Source: Anastrepha obliqua
Taxonomy: Eukaryota; Arthropoda; Insecta; Diptera; Tephritidae
Direction of reading: 5' to 3'
NCBI RefSeq assembly: GCF_027943255.1
Contig: NC_072893.1
Coordinates: 83,397,784 to 83,461,783 of the forward strand
DNA length: 64,000 nt
The notes under the pieces are model-generated. The model was not told the DNA's origin. It saw only the letters and a list, made by a program, of their open reading frames with translations, and ran no database searches. Position 1 is the stretch's first letter, and each line of letters opens with the position of its first letter. A program made the translations under genes and the position numbers. Below are positions 36,860 through 47,200 of the stretch, piece after piece.

Positions 36860-37310
36860 CACTTGGAGCAATTTACAAAGCAGTTTTGCCACTCAGAAGA
36901 GGATACCTTCAAAGCGCGCTGTTTAAAAGCTTCTTCAGAGGTTAGAAAACGTTGACCTCATGTTTTATTTTTGATGTTCGCGAAAATAAAAAGAAATCAC
37001 TAGGTGTCAAATAAAGACTGTAAGGCGAATGACCCATTAATTCGACCTTTTGAGTGCTCAAAAGCTCTCTTGTGTGGGTCGATATGCGAGAGCTCGCATT
37101 GCTTGGTGAAGGATGCTTCGTCTTTGGCGGTTGGTTTTCTTTAATTCTCCGAACTTTTTGGCAAACAAAGAGTTGTATATAACTCAGAATTTCCTAGTGG
37201 TACAGTTGCGGCATGAGTAGATACCAGATTTTTCGAAAAAACGAGCGATCATTTGCTTTGAGCTGCTTCTTTTCAAATTTATGATTTCTGAATGTCGTTA
37301 TTACAGCCCC
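36860..37310 (-). pseudogene. mariner transposase fragment
   Basis: The minus strand reads ELLSTQKVELMGHSPYSLYL then TPSDFFLFSRTSKIKHEV (about 36955-37075), with NASSRISTHT before it (the altered DNASxHT box carrying the second catalytic D). LYLTPSDFFLF keeps the third D. The first third of the gene is absent and the C-terminus is frame-shifted. Confidence 0.65.
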
Positions 37311-39555
37311 AAGATTCCGGGACTAGTTCCATAGATTAAATATTCATTATTTTGCAACTTGGCTTAAAACAAATTTTAACAGTATTTTTTGAGAAGCTAA
37401 CCACAATATAATAGTAATAAATAAAAAATTAAAAGTAAAAATTATTCTATTACTCCAAATTTCAATAGGCATTAATTAAATCTGTATTAATTTAATAATC
37501 CTTTAGCGCGTACATATCTAATAAAGTAACTTAAAGAATGTCGAGAAAAGCTCGATGCCAGAAAACCTAAAAACGGAGGAAGAAGAATCTTGCTTCTCCT
37601 CTTTTTTCGAGTCAGAAAACTGTTCCTCCGTTTTGCTCGGAAGAAACTTACGTAGTAGATAAAGCCAGAATTTAATTTATTTATATATACCTGAAGTGAA
37701 TGTTCTTTCACTCATATTATTTTAGGATTATTTGAGACAAGACGAATATTAATATTTCGCTAATTTAAAGAGTGCACGCGGAGCCCAGGATTCATATCTA
37801 TATTGCGAGTCAGAGTATGCGCGTGTGTGCACATGAATCCGCTTAAAGTACTATTCAGAAAACACTTTACGTAATTGCAGTACAACTATTTTTGCTGCAG
37901 ACCTTTGAAATGATTACTACAACTTCGTTCCCCCCCCCTCTGTCTAGGATTCCTCTACACCACGGGCTGTTATATACAAAACGTTGCATCCGTTAGCTAC
38001 CATATTTACATTTGAGGCATTTATGTATGTAAGTTTGTATGTATTTACACTCGCATTTACTTTTCAATTGATTGCGTCAAAGCTACAAGCTCAAAGTATC
38101 CCGTTTAGAGTGCATTACAAATATTCATTTATTTGTATTTATAAGCCGCAGCACTTCCCGCTGCCCTTCTCTTCTTTTTTCCGCTCATCCATGCCTGCTG
38201 GCACTTTCTGCATTTCGCAATGATATTTACAATAATTGCCTACCCTCTGAACGACACTTTTCGCTTGCCAAGCTGCCCTTCAAGCGGCAGCGATAGCAAA
38301 GTTGCAAGGCTTTATGTGCCCAACCAGCAAACGCCAATTGAGGCTCAGTTGAACCCTTCTACCCTTTGTTCAGTTGACTGTCCGACCAGCCGACCGGTCA
38401 ACCATTCGACCGCACTTATCGCGACCCACTAATGTGGTCAAGTGGCAACTCAGTTAAGATTTTACTTATTTGTTGCAAATTGCAATTGCATTGCAACATT
38501 TCAAAGCAATATTGCACAAGAAGTGGAAGAAGAAGCCGCTGCCCAAGGCGTTAGGCTTTTGTGTGCCGAGGGTGAGCTATACATAGGTACATATTTAATA
38601 AATATATGTAAGTGTGGCGTTGAGCGACCGCACATTGGCATATTTGCTTCTGGTTGCTGGTAAAATGGCCAATGCATAAATGCCATGGTAAATATTGTGT
38701 TTGCAATTTTCCAACTCAACAAGCAAGCAGCCAATTTTCTTAATTAATTTCTTCTCCCTTTGATTCTCTGTACACTTAACACTAATGGCGATATTGATAA
38801 GAAGATTGAAGTATAGCAGCAGCAAAATCTTGTAAAGCAAAATAGTTGACACTTAATACTGCCACTGCTGGAGTCTTAAAGACTTAGGCGAATAATTGGA
38901 AGTGGCAGTTGAAGTACCAAATAAGTTGTTCAGCAGCTGATTCTTTCAGTTTCTTCGAATAGTATATAAGACATAAAGCATTAAGAGCCTCTGCCCATGT
39001 AGATTGTTTTGAATTTATACAGGTTTGTCGGTAAAGTCAGCCTAGGCTAGTGCACTTACGCTAGACTACCGAGGACGTACTATCCAAAAAATATAACAAT
39101 ATAAGAGTAATGTACTGTAATTAAATAGACTCAACATGTCATTTAAAATAACGAGACATCGATTTCAAATATTAGCTTTTGAATGCCTAGCATAATTTAA
39201 GCAATCGAAAAAAAACTAAGCAAATTTAAAGAAAATAATGCGCATTTATATATACATATGTAAGCATAGGGTTGAGTATCTCGAAAACGAACTTTAACGA
39301 ATAAAAAAGGTTCATACGGGTTTTGTTTTAGTCGCGTATTTTTGCAAATCTTTCCGCTTTCCGAAATTTTATATGGTTGAGCCTGCAATCCGAATACAAC
39401 TTACTTCTTTAATTTAATATACATATAATAATAACTTTTCGGTTAGCATGCAACACTACCCAGAAAATATGAATGAACTCATTTCGAATGAAAGTTTTCC
39501 TTTGCGCTGGCATCAAAGACCAAGCCGACTAGGAAACATCATTCCTTTGGTCTAC
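37311..39555. other. non-coding DNA, no gene recognised
   Basis: About 37960-38450 is less AT-rich and looks unique, but its ORFs carry no recognisable domain. The rest is AT-rich. Confidence 0.4.
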
Positions 39556-39559
39556 TAAG

Positions 39560-39700
39560 TTTCTTTCTTAAGCTAACCGGCGCCAGTTGTATACACCAAG
39601 TGAAACCAAGTCCTTATTAACCTGATCTTTCCGATATAGAGGAGGCCTTCCTCTTCCTCTGCTACCATCAGCTGGTAGCGCATCGAATACTTTCGAACAT
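39560..39700 (-). pseudogene. antisense LINE fragment (same family as 15780-16563)
   Basis: CAAGTGAAACCAAGTCCTTA followed by TTAACCTGATCTTTCC is the complement of WKDQVxKDLxSLG coding sequence. GAGGAGGCCTTCCTCTTCCT (39638-39657) and GGTAGCGCATCGAATACTTT match the complement of the GGSRGRGTPPLRW and KVFDAV region of the ORF at 15952. This is a short truncated piece. Confidence 0.65.
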
Positions 39701-39916
39701 TAAAACAAAAAAATTAATAAATGTATCATAAAATTGGTGGGTTATCGTTTTATTGTGGTGTGTACCTACTGACTTCGCTAGAGCAGTATTTTGGCGTTCC
39801 CACCACAGTCAGTTATGCGTTCCCGGTACGACTCGTATTTATGTTTATTAAATATAATTTTTCTACAAAAAAAATGTTTTTAAACGTATTTTGATCCGAA
39901 AAAATAAAAAAATATA

Positions 39917-41187
39917 TGGAGGTTGAATTAGTTTTAAAGGTGGCGCTATTTATCACTTTATCGCGTTGGCAATACTGAATATATATTCATGACAAAGCCT
40001 CATCCCTAGGCTTTGTTTATCAGTATCTGTCATTTCGCTGAAGTATAAACAACGCAGTGTTTTCGTGCTCCGAGTATGTCAACTTTCGTGCCGTCGAAAC
40101 GCAATTTGCGGGAAGTTTTGCTTTTCTGCTTCAATTTGAAAAAAAATACAGCCCAAGCCCGTGAATTGCTGCAGGAGTCCTACCCAGACCATACTCCGTC
40201 GATTTCAACATGTGAGTACTGGTTTCGACGATTCAAAAGTGGTGATTTTCCCACCGAAGACAAGGAGCGTCTTGGCCAGCCCAAAAAGTTCGAGGACGCG
40301 GAATTGGGGGAATTGGTAAACGAGGACTCGTGCCAGACCCAAGAAGAGCTTGCTGAATCATTGGGCGTTGATAAATCAACCGTTTGCAAGCGTCTAAAAG
40401 CGATGGGAATGATCCAAAAGCAAGGTCATTGGGTCCCGTACGAGTTGAAGCTGCGCGACGTCGAACGGCGATTTTTTACGTGCGAATTGCTGATCGAGCG
40501 ACAAAATCGGAAGGGTTTTTGCATCGGGTGGTGACTGGCGACGAAAAATGGATCCACTACGATAACCCAAAACGCAAAAAATCATGGGGTTTGCCCGGCC
40601 ACGCATCAACGTCGACGGCCAAGCAGAATATTCACGGCAAGAAAATCATGCTCTGCATTTGGTGGGATCAGGTCGGCGTCATATATTTTGAGCTGCTCCA
40701 ACCGGGCGAAACAATCACGGGGGATCGTTACCGACTGCAATTGATGCGTTTAAGCCGGGCATTGAAAGAAAAACGGCCGTAAATGGTAAAAAGACACGAC
40801 AAGGTTATTTTGCAACATGACAACGCTCGGCCGCATGTTGCTCAACCTGTCAACAAATACCTTGGAACGCTTGGCTGGGAAGTGTTACCCCACCCGCCGT
40901 ATAGTCCAGACAAAGCTCCCTCCGATTATCATTTGTTCCGGCATATGAGTCTCGATTTGGCGGACCAGCGGTTCTCCTTGTACGAGGCTACCAAAATATG
41001 GGTTGAGTCATGGATAGCCAAGCAGCGGCCAGAATTTTGGAGAAACGGCATCCGGAAATTGCCCGAAAGATGGGCGAAAGTTGTAGCTAGCGATGGCCAA
41101 TACTTCAAATAAAATATTTTGTACCGTTTTTTCACAATAAAGCCCCAAATCTTCGAAAAAAAACCTTTAAAACTAATTCAACCTCCA
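39917..41187 (+). mobile_element. mariner element with perfect 25-bp ends, 1271 bp
   Basis: The ends (39917-39941 and 41163-41187) are perfect 25-bp inverted repeats starting TGGAGGTTGAATTAGT. The flanks are TA-rich, so the exact TA duplication is ambiguous by one base. The element contains one transposase gene in the direct orientation, with only two visible lesions. Size and layout are those of a canonical mariner. The perfect ends suggest a fairly recent insertion or a copy still mobilisable in trans. Confidence 0.9.
40076..41112 (+). pseudogene. mariner transposase with one frameshift and one stop
   Basis: The start is Met 40076 (MSTFVPSKRNLREVLLFCFN). The HTH domain includes DKERLGQPKKFEDAELGELV and STVCKRLKAMGMIQKQGHWV, then PYEL, the WVPxxL-type linker motif. 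The frame changes by one base at about 40480-40510, after which HRVVTGDEKWIHYDNPKRKK follows (first D). A TAA at 40780-40782 comes after LMRLSRALKEKRP. Beyond it, VILQHDNARPHVAQ (second D) and YSPDKAPSDYHLF (third D, spacing 34: DD34D), ending SDGQYFK. All catalytic residues are present. Only the frameshift and the nonsense codon separate it from an intact frame of about 345 aa. Confidence 0.88.
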
Positions 41188-41237
41188 ATATATATATAGA
41201 AATGTTAAAAAAATTGTTTACAATGAATTAATCTCAA

Positions 41238-44084
41238 AATTGAGCTCTAGATTTTGAAAGTGGTATAAGTCCTTGTTTTCCTTGTTTTGAGATATTTAGA
41301 GTTTTGCATTTTAAAGGATTAAAAAATATTTTCGTATTAAAGTAGTGCCAAGAAACAAGTATTTATTATGATTGTGAAATTTATAACCATTTTTAAAACG
41401 AAATGTGGTTTGAAAGGTTAAATGACTTATATCACTTTCAAAATTAACTGCATGACTTAAACAATGACTTATACCATCGAGGAACCATTTTTGTTAGTAA
41501 TTGACATTTTATTCAAACTCATTTCATTTTAACTAAGTAAATTTTTTATTAGTATTTAGGGAAATAAAGTGTTAGTGAAGAATTGGTGGCATATAGATCC
41601 ATCATATCTTTACGTTTTTCTTCTGTTATTGGTCTAATGGTTGTATAAGTTAGTGGAACGTGCTAACTTCCCCAAGTTATTAAGTAAGGATTATTAAAAC
41701 CACCACTGTATGTTTTCCTCATTATCACCTTTAAATACTCACAATGATTTTACGCGCTCGCATTGATAAAAGTTCATTCAGAAAATAGTAAGAGCGACAA
41801 CAACAAGAGTTGAATGAGAACGAAGCTGTAACTACAACTATATGAATGATCTTCATTGATTACAAAGGAAAATTGCGGGAATGAAACAGGTTTTGCACAC
41901 GGCACGCTAAAGCGGTAGATAAATTCCTGGAAAATGCTTTTTATGATTGGTATTTGATGGAATAAGCAAAAACATATTTTCGATTAACGGTTAGCAAAAT
42001 TGGATAGGCTTAGCTTAAGTAAAATATTGTAAGAGAAGAACAGAAGAAGATCGGCTTTGAAAGTGATCGTGTCGTAGAATGAAATTATCAAATAAATAGA
42101 ATTGTTTAATTTATATAATGGAGCAAATCAATATTTTCGTATATTCTAGGTCTTCCTCTTTTAGGTGAGCGTTCTAATACTTTGAATTCGGAATTGTCGT
42201 CCAAGGAAGTTTTATAAAACATCTTATATGGAGCATTTTTTAGAAATCTGATCCATTGTATTTTTAGCCAAGACACAGCTTCTCCGTTGGTATTTTTCTT
42301 TCTATTATTCGTTGATTCTTTTAGTTGTTTTGTCGAAATAAAATCTTTCTGAGCCATTTTTACTACGAAAAATTGGTTTTTCTTTTTACATACTTCTATT
42401 AAATTATAATAATGCTCAGGTATGTATAAATAATTCGATTTTTTAAGTTTAGTTTCTATCAAACCAAAATCGCGATCATTTGACAAAAAAGAATGGGCGG
42501 ATACCATAAATTTATGATCAACTGTTTCAACAATATTATCAGATGACTGAAGAATTTTTAACCAAATTAAAGCTATGTTAAAATTTTATCCTGAGCAGGC
42601 ATCACTGTAAGCTATGACATGCTTTTGAGTGGTAATGTCCCGAATGTGCTTTAAGATGCAGGACCCAACTTCCTGTGATCCTCTTGAGGCGATTGTTCCA
42701 TGCATACATTTTAGCATTTTCTTTGTATACCTACATACATGTTGCGCTTATAATAAGTTACCGAAACAGAAAGTTTTGTATAAGAAAGTGCTTTCTGTAG
42801 ATCAAATGTGAATCCGTAACAAATCACACTTTTTCTAGCCTGTTCGGCACTGTTAAGATGGGAACTATGAATTTCCATCAGATGCAACTCCTCTTCTTCA
42901 TTACTGGATGCTTCAATTTTTAGTTTTAGCGAATCACACTTTTGGCACGTGTCTTTACAAGGAGTATGAAAATGTAAGTTGAACTTCCTATTGAATATTT
43001 TCCTGTAAGTGCACTCCTTCACACACGATGTAATATTTTCATCACAATATTTCACATACAGCTCATACGTTTTTCGAATATCTAAGTCAGCACTTAGACA
43101 CTTTCGACCTGAAGTATGATGTGATCTCGTGTAATGGCTCTCACATGCTGGAAAGCTAAGAAAATGTGCTCGTACCACTTCAATTTCTTCTTCATCTGTT
43201 TTTCTGGATGAACCAGCCATTTTGGCACGACCATCCGTTCCAGGTGTTCTAGCATTTAAGACACGGCTTAGTCTTCCCTTAGATATTTTGAAAGCATCCA
43301 AAAAAAAAAAAAAGTTTTGCAAACAGAAGCTTTTGATTTACGTACATTTAGATGAAACTTAAAACTACATTTTCTTATATATCCTTCGTAATTTCTGGGT
43401 CGTCTTTGTTTCATTGATTGTTTTCGAACCAAACCGTACACAAACAAATTCTGTTTTTCGAAACTTGCTAATTTCCAAAACGAATCAAAATTAGGTTTCC
43501 TGTCTTCACATCCGATTCCATTTATACATTGTTTGGAACAAAGGCAATATTTATTTTCGATAAGTTTACCACTCACATGCTTAGACTCTATTGTTTCATA
43601 TTCCTCTCCACTATTTCTCTTCATCTTTATTATATTTTGTGCATAATTAAGTTGATTTCGTGTACTCTCTCTTTCACTTTTAAAGTATGAACTGATTGAT
43701 CTGAAGACGATATTAGTCTTATTCGTTTCCATTTCTTAGGAGCATTACTTATACTTCTTCGCCGTATAATGTCTATAAATAGTATGTTTTTACATTAAAA
43801 GCACTACTTGATCATACCTGAACCGTTATTTGAAGTCATGACAAAATTACTAATTATTTTGCCAAGCTTTGTGAACAGACTGACTTATACCACTATCCAA
43901 AAAAACAGTAACCGTATTTAGTTTACCAACCCAAAAATAAACACATTTTATCGAGTTAATTTTCAAGCCATAGTGCTAATCTCTTCAAATTATGTTATTT
44001 TATTAGGATTTGATATGAAATAGCTGATAAACTAGATTTTTAAAATGTTTGACTTATACCATTTTCAAAATCAAGGGCTCAATT
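41238..44084 (-). mobile_element. 2.85-kb DNA transposon with 34-bp ends, tentatively Sola-like
   Basis: The ends at 41238-41271 and 44051-44084 are inverted repeats of 34 bp with 3 mismatches. Each holds GATTTTGAAARTGGTATAAG. If the outermost AATT is read as flank, the termini are GAGC...GCTC with a 4-bp AATT duplication. That is the target size known for Sola elements, but since AATT is itself palindromic this cannot be separated from extended ends. The motif GGTATAAGTC or its complement recurs inside both ends (about 41260, 41428, 41466, 43886, 44051). The element encloses one decayed minus-strand gene (42106-43732). It begins only 50 bp from the mariner. Confidence 0.75.
42106..43732 (-). 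pseudogene. decayed transposase-like gene of a Sola-like element
   Basis: Four blocks in shifting frames make up about 540 codons. METNKTNIVFRSISSYFKSE opens the first, which also holds a Cys-rich KYCLCSKQCINGIGCEDRKP (about 43510-43570) and KQNLFVYGLVRKQSMKQRRP. A poly(A) slip at 43301-43313 breaks the frame at KTFFFF-LDAFKISKGRLSRVL. The second block carries GTDGRAKMAG, ESHYTRSHHTSGRKCLSADL, DIRKTYELYVKYCDENITSC and the Cys-rich HTPCKDTCQKCDSLKLKIEA. Then a damaged stretch with SRGSQEVGSCILKHIRD and IAYSDACSG (about 42590-42680). The last block has HKFMVSAHSFLSNDRDFGLI and SWLKIQWIRFLKNAPYKMFY. I recognise this as a transposase-like family widespread in arthropods. The Sola assignment is an inference from the SDxC and NDRDFG motifs and the element ends. 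Confidence 0.7.
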
Positions 44085-44090
44085 AAACAA

Positions 44091-44096
44091 TTTATT
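44091..44096 (-). terminator. candidate poly(A) signal of P450 gene A
   Basis: AATAAA on the minus strand, about 195 nt after the stop codon and immediately outside the inverted repeat of the neighbouring transposon. It is the first consensus signal seen downstream of the gene. Confidence 0.4.
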
Positions 44097-44288
44097 GCGA
44101 AATTTGCTCAGGGTTCTTTTTATTATACTCCGACTTAAATATAAACCAATTTCTGGAAGAATTAACGGCAGTGTTCAAAATTCATGGATCACTTGACATG
44201 GAGTCGCTCAAGTTTGACATAATATTATACTTTCCAATTACGATGCTCTTACGAAAGCACATGACAGCATCGATAATTCCCACTGAAG

Positions 44289-47200
44289 TCACTGCAGCCC
44301 TTCAAATACAAGTTCAATATCACCATCGAGCATCAGAAGAAAAGAGTCGGCAGCAAGCTTGTTGTCGGAGCGCGTGTTGTGGCCGCAAGTCACTAGAAAG
44401 TTTTTAATTAACTCAGAAACGATGACTTTCACCTCAGCAAGTCCGAGCTTCCTACCTATAAACAGAAAATATTAAAAAGTGGAATTTTTAGGTTTTAGGT
44501 TTCTTTTTAATAATGAAAATAATTTTAATAATATTAATATTAAATACGAGCGTCAGAGTTATTATTATTGTATTAAAGCCGAAAATTTCTAAAATTAGGT
44601 CATAAAACAAATTCAAATAAATGCTAAAAAGAATTAGTTTAATAAAACGCAATTAACAAACAACAGTACCGATTATTTTAATTTAGTTAAAGAAATCTGA
44701 GTGGTCCATCTAGCGTTTGAAATTTGAACTATCAAAAATTTTTTTGTTTTTTTTTTGTGACAGCTAAAGACCATCCGTGATATGTCAGTAACTTGGTTTG
44801 TGGTTAGACATTTAACAAATTATTAGCTTCTTAATTAAACAAAGTTATGAAACATTAAAGTCGACTTAATAAGACATTTTTTTATGGCTCGCCGTTAAGG
44901 ATAAAAGTTACGCCAACCACTCAAAGATGATTGAAGAGAGTTAAAACGTGAAATCAAAATGGCCGTAAATGAGACAAGTGCAGAAAATCGCGAAAGTGTA
45001 CTTGAACAATTCGGTTGAGGGAACATTCTACTGAAGCTCGTGAAAGTCACCCATATTCAATTTCTAGATTTATTCCTTAATATAATATTTTTTGTAAAAA
45101 ACGTATCTCCTTAAGTTTTTAGACTACTACCTACCTTAAAAAACATTACTGCCTACTAATGAAGAACATTAAAGAGAAGCTGATTAAAGAAAAGCTGATT
45201 AAAGGAAAGCAACGAATTGTAAATAGAAAAAGTCAACACGGTGTATGATTGAGTATAGAAACCGATTACTTACATGGCAGTAAAAGTTAAAAGAATATAA
45301 GGAGTCATATTTAAATTTCTGACAAATATTGTCATGATTTTAGTCTTAAAATTATCTATATAAAAGGAGTTATTCGAAAAAATAAAAAGAGAAACTAGGG
45401 TGCTAAAATGTACCACAAACATAAAATTCTGCTAGAAAACATTGACGATAATATTTCTGGCTATTTTTACTGTATTCGTTTCACCAAATATTTAAAACTT
45501 CCTTCACTTTCAAGTGATCCTGTAATCTCATAACCTCTACTTGTTTTTGCGTCCACAAAAATTAATTCACACTTGCCACTGATACACTTTATGTACCACT
45601 TTAAAAAAGAAATTTGAATTTTTTCAGACTTACCTGGACACATGCGAGGTCCATCGCCAAATGGCATGAATACGCCCATTTCTCGATATTTTCGCACTCC
45701 ACCCAATTCCTCAGCAAAGCGTTCAGGCCAAAATGCTTCAGGATTTTCAAAGTAATCAGGATCACGGTGGAAAGAGTAAGTAGAAATATAAACTGCATCG
45801 CCAGGATGCAAAGTTAAAAAGGATTTATCAGAATTTTGCAAAGTGATAGTTTCAGTGCACAGCTTGAAGAGCGATGGGAGCGGTGGAAACAGACGTAGCG
45901 TCTCTACAAAGGAAAAGTAGTCCAAAAGAAGTACGTTAAAAACGTTTAAAATTAATAGAAGCCCTTAAATGCATACCATGTAAACATTGATCTAAATAAG
46001 GCAACTGGTTAAGTGTGTCAAAGCTGTTTGCAACGTCAGCGGAGATTAGCTCATCCCTGAGCTTCTGTTGAACGCGTGGATTACGTGCAAGCTGAGGACA
46101 AAAGCAAATACAAAAAACAAATATTACATGAAAAACATAATACAAGTACATACTTCAACTTAGCAATAATCTCAACAAACACAACATCATCGTTTGCACT
46201 CACCAATAACAGACAGTGCGCAACCAGCATCGCTGCCGTCTCATAGCCATCAATCAAAACTGTTGTTGTATGTCCAGCAATTTGCAATATGTCTTTTATG
46301 GATTTTTTATCCACAAGCCGCTGCAAGTGATCAACTACATCGCCACGCAACTCATATCGTCCCACTTTGTTTCCTTGGGCGACCTGTTGGACGCGCACTT
46401 CTAACGAGTCGACAAGTAGTTTCTGGAAGAAGCGATCCGTGAATGCGGGAAAGAAGCGAACTGGACAGCATTTACGTAGCCATGGGCAGATATCAGTGCT
46501 TATAAAATAGCGTACACATTTAAATGATTGAGAGATGAAGGCATCGGCCATACGCTGCAATGGGCAAAGCCAGTCAGGGGAAGCGTTACCTTTGGTTGGA
46601 TCACAGAAGGCATTCGCTTCTACGCTCCAAATGAAATGACACATGAATTGTGCGGCAAATCGGTTGGCGAGCTAAAAGGTTAAGTAAAAGATATTGAAAT
46701 ATAAACGTATTTTAGTAAGTGCATAACGATAGATAAATAAAAATGAATGATCATAAGTACGCACCTCTTTGGCATTTTGAGTTCGCCCATTGGCAGCTGT
46801 AAGGAATTCGATGGCCTTCTGAGCACTGTTACGCATTGCAGGGTAGAAGCAACGGATCTAGACGGTTGAGTCGAAAATGTAAGACACTTTTATTACGTTT
46901 TGCGAAAAATTATGGTTGATTAAAAACTATCGAAATTAAGATGAAAATATCGGGCAAGATAGATATGTAGCTTTAGCATGGAGTTTATATAAAACTCGAA
47001 AAGTTTAATAAAAGCAAAAAATAATATACTATTGTATATACTTATGAATTTATGAATAATTATTTCAGTAAGCTGTGTTTTTACGGGCAGCCACCGTAGC
47101 CGAATGGGCTAGTACGTGACTACTATTCGGGGGTTCGAACCCGGGCATGAACTACCAAATGATAGACAAAGATCTCTCTAGTAGCAGTCGGCCCTTGGCA

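Noticed and set aside
46194..46442. Plus-strand ORFs opposite exon 5 of gene A
   Set aside because: Antisense shadows of the coding exon.
47092..47150. Possible tRNA gene (A and B box)
   Set aside because: No acceptor stem pairing was found and the same head recurs joined to a common body, so it is a SINE head.
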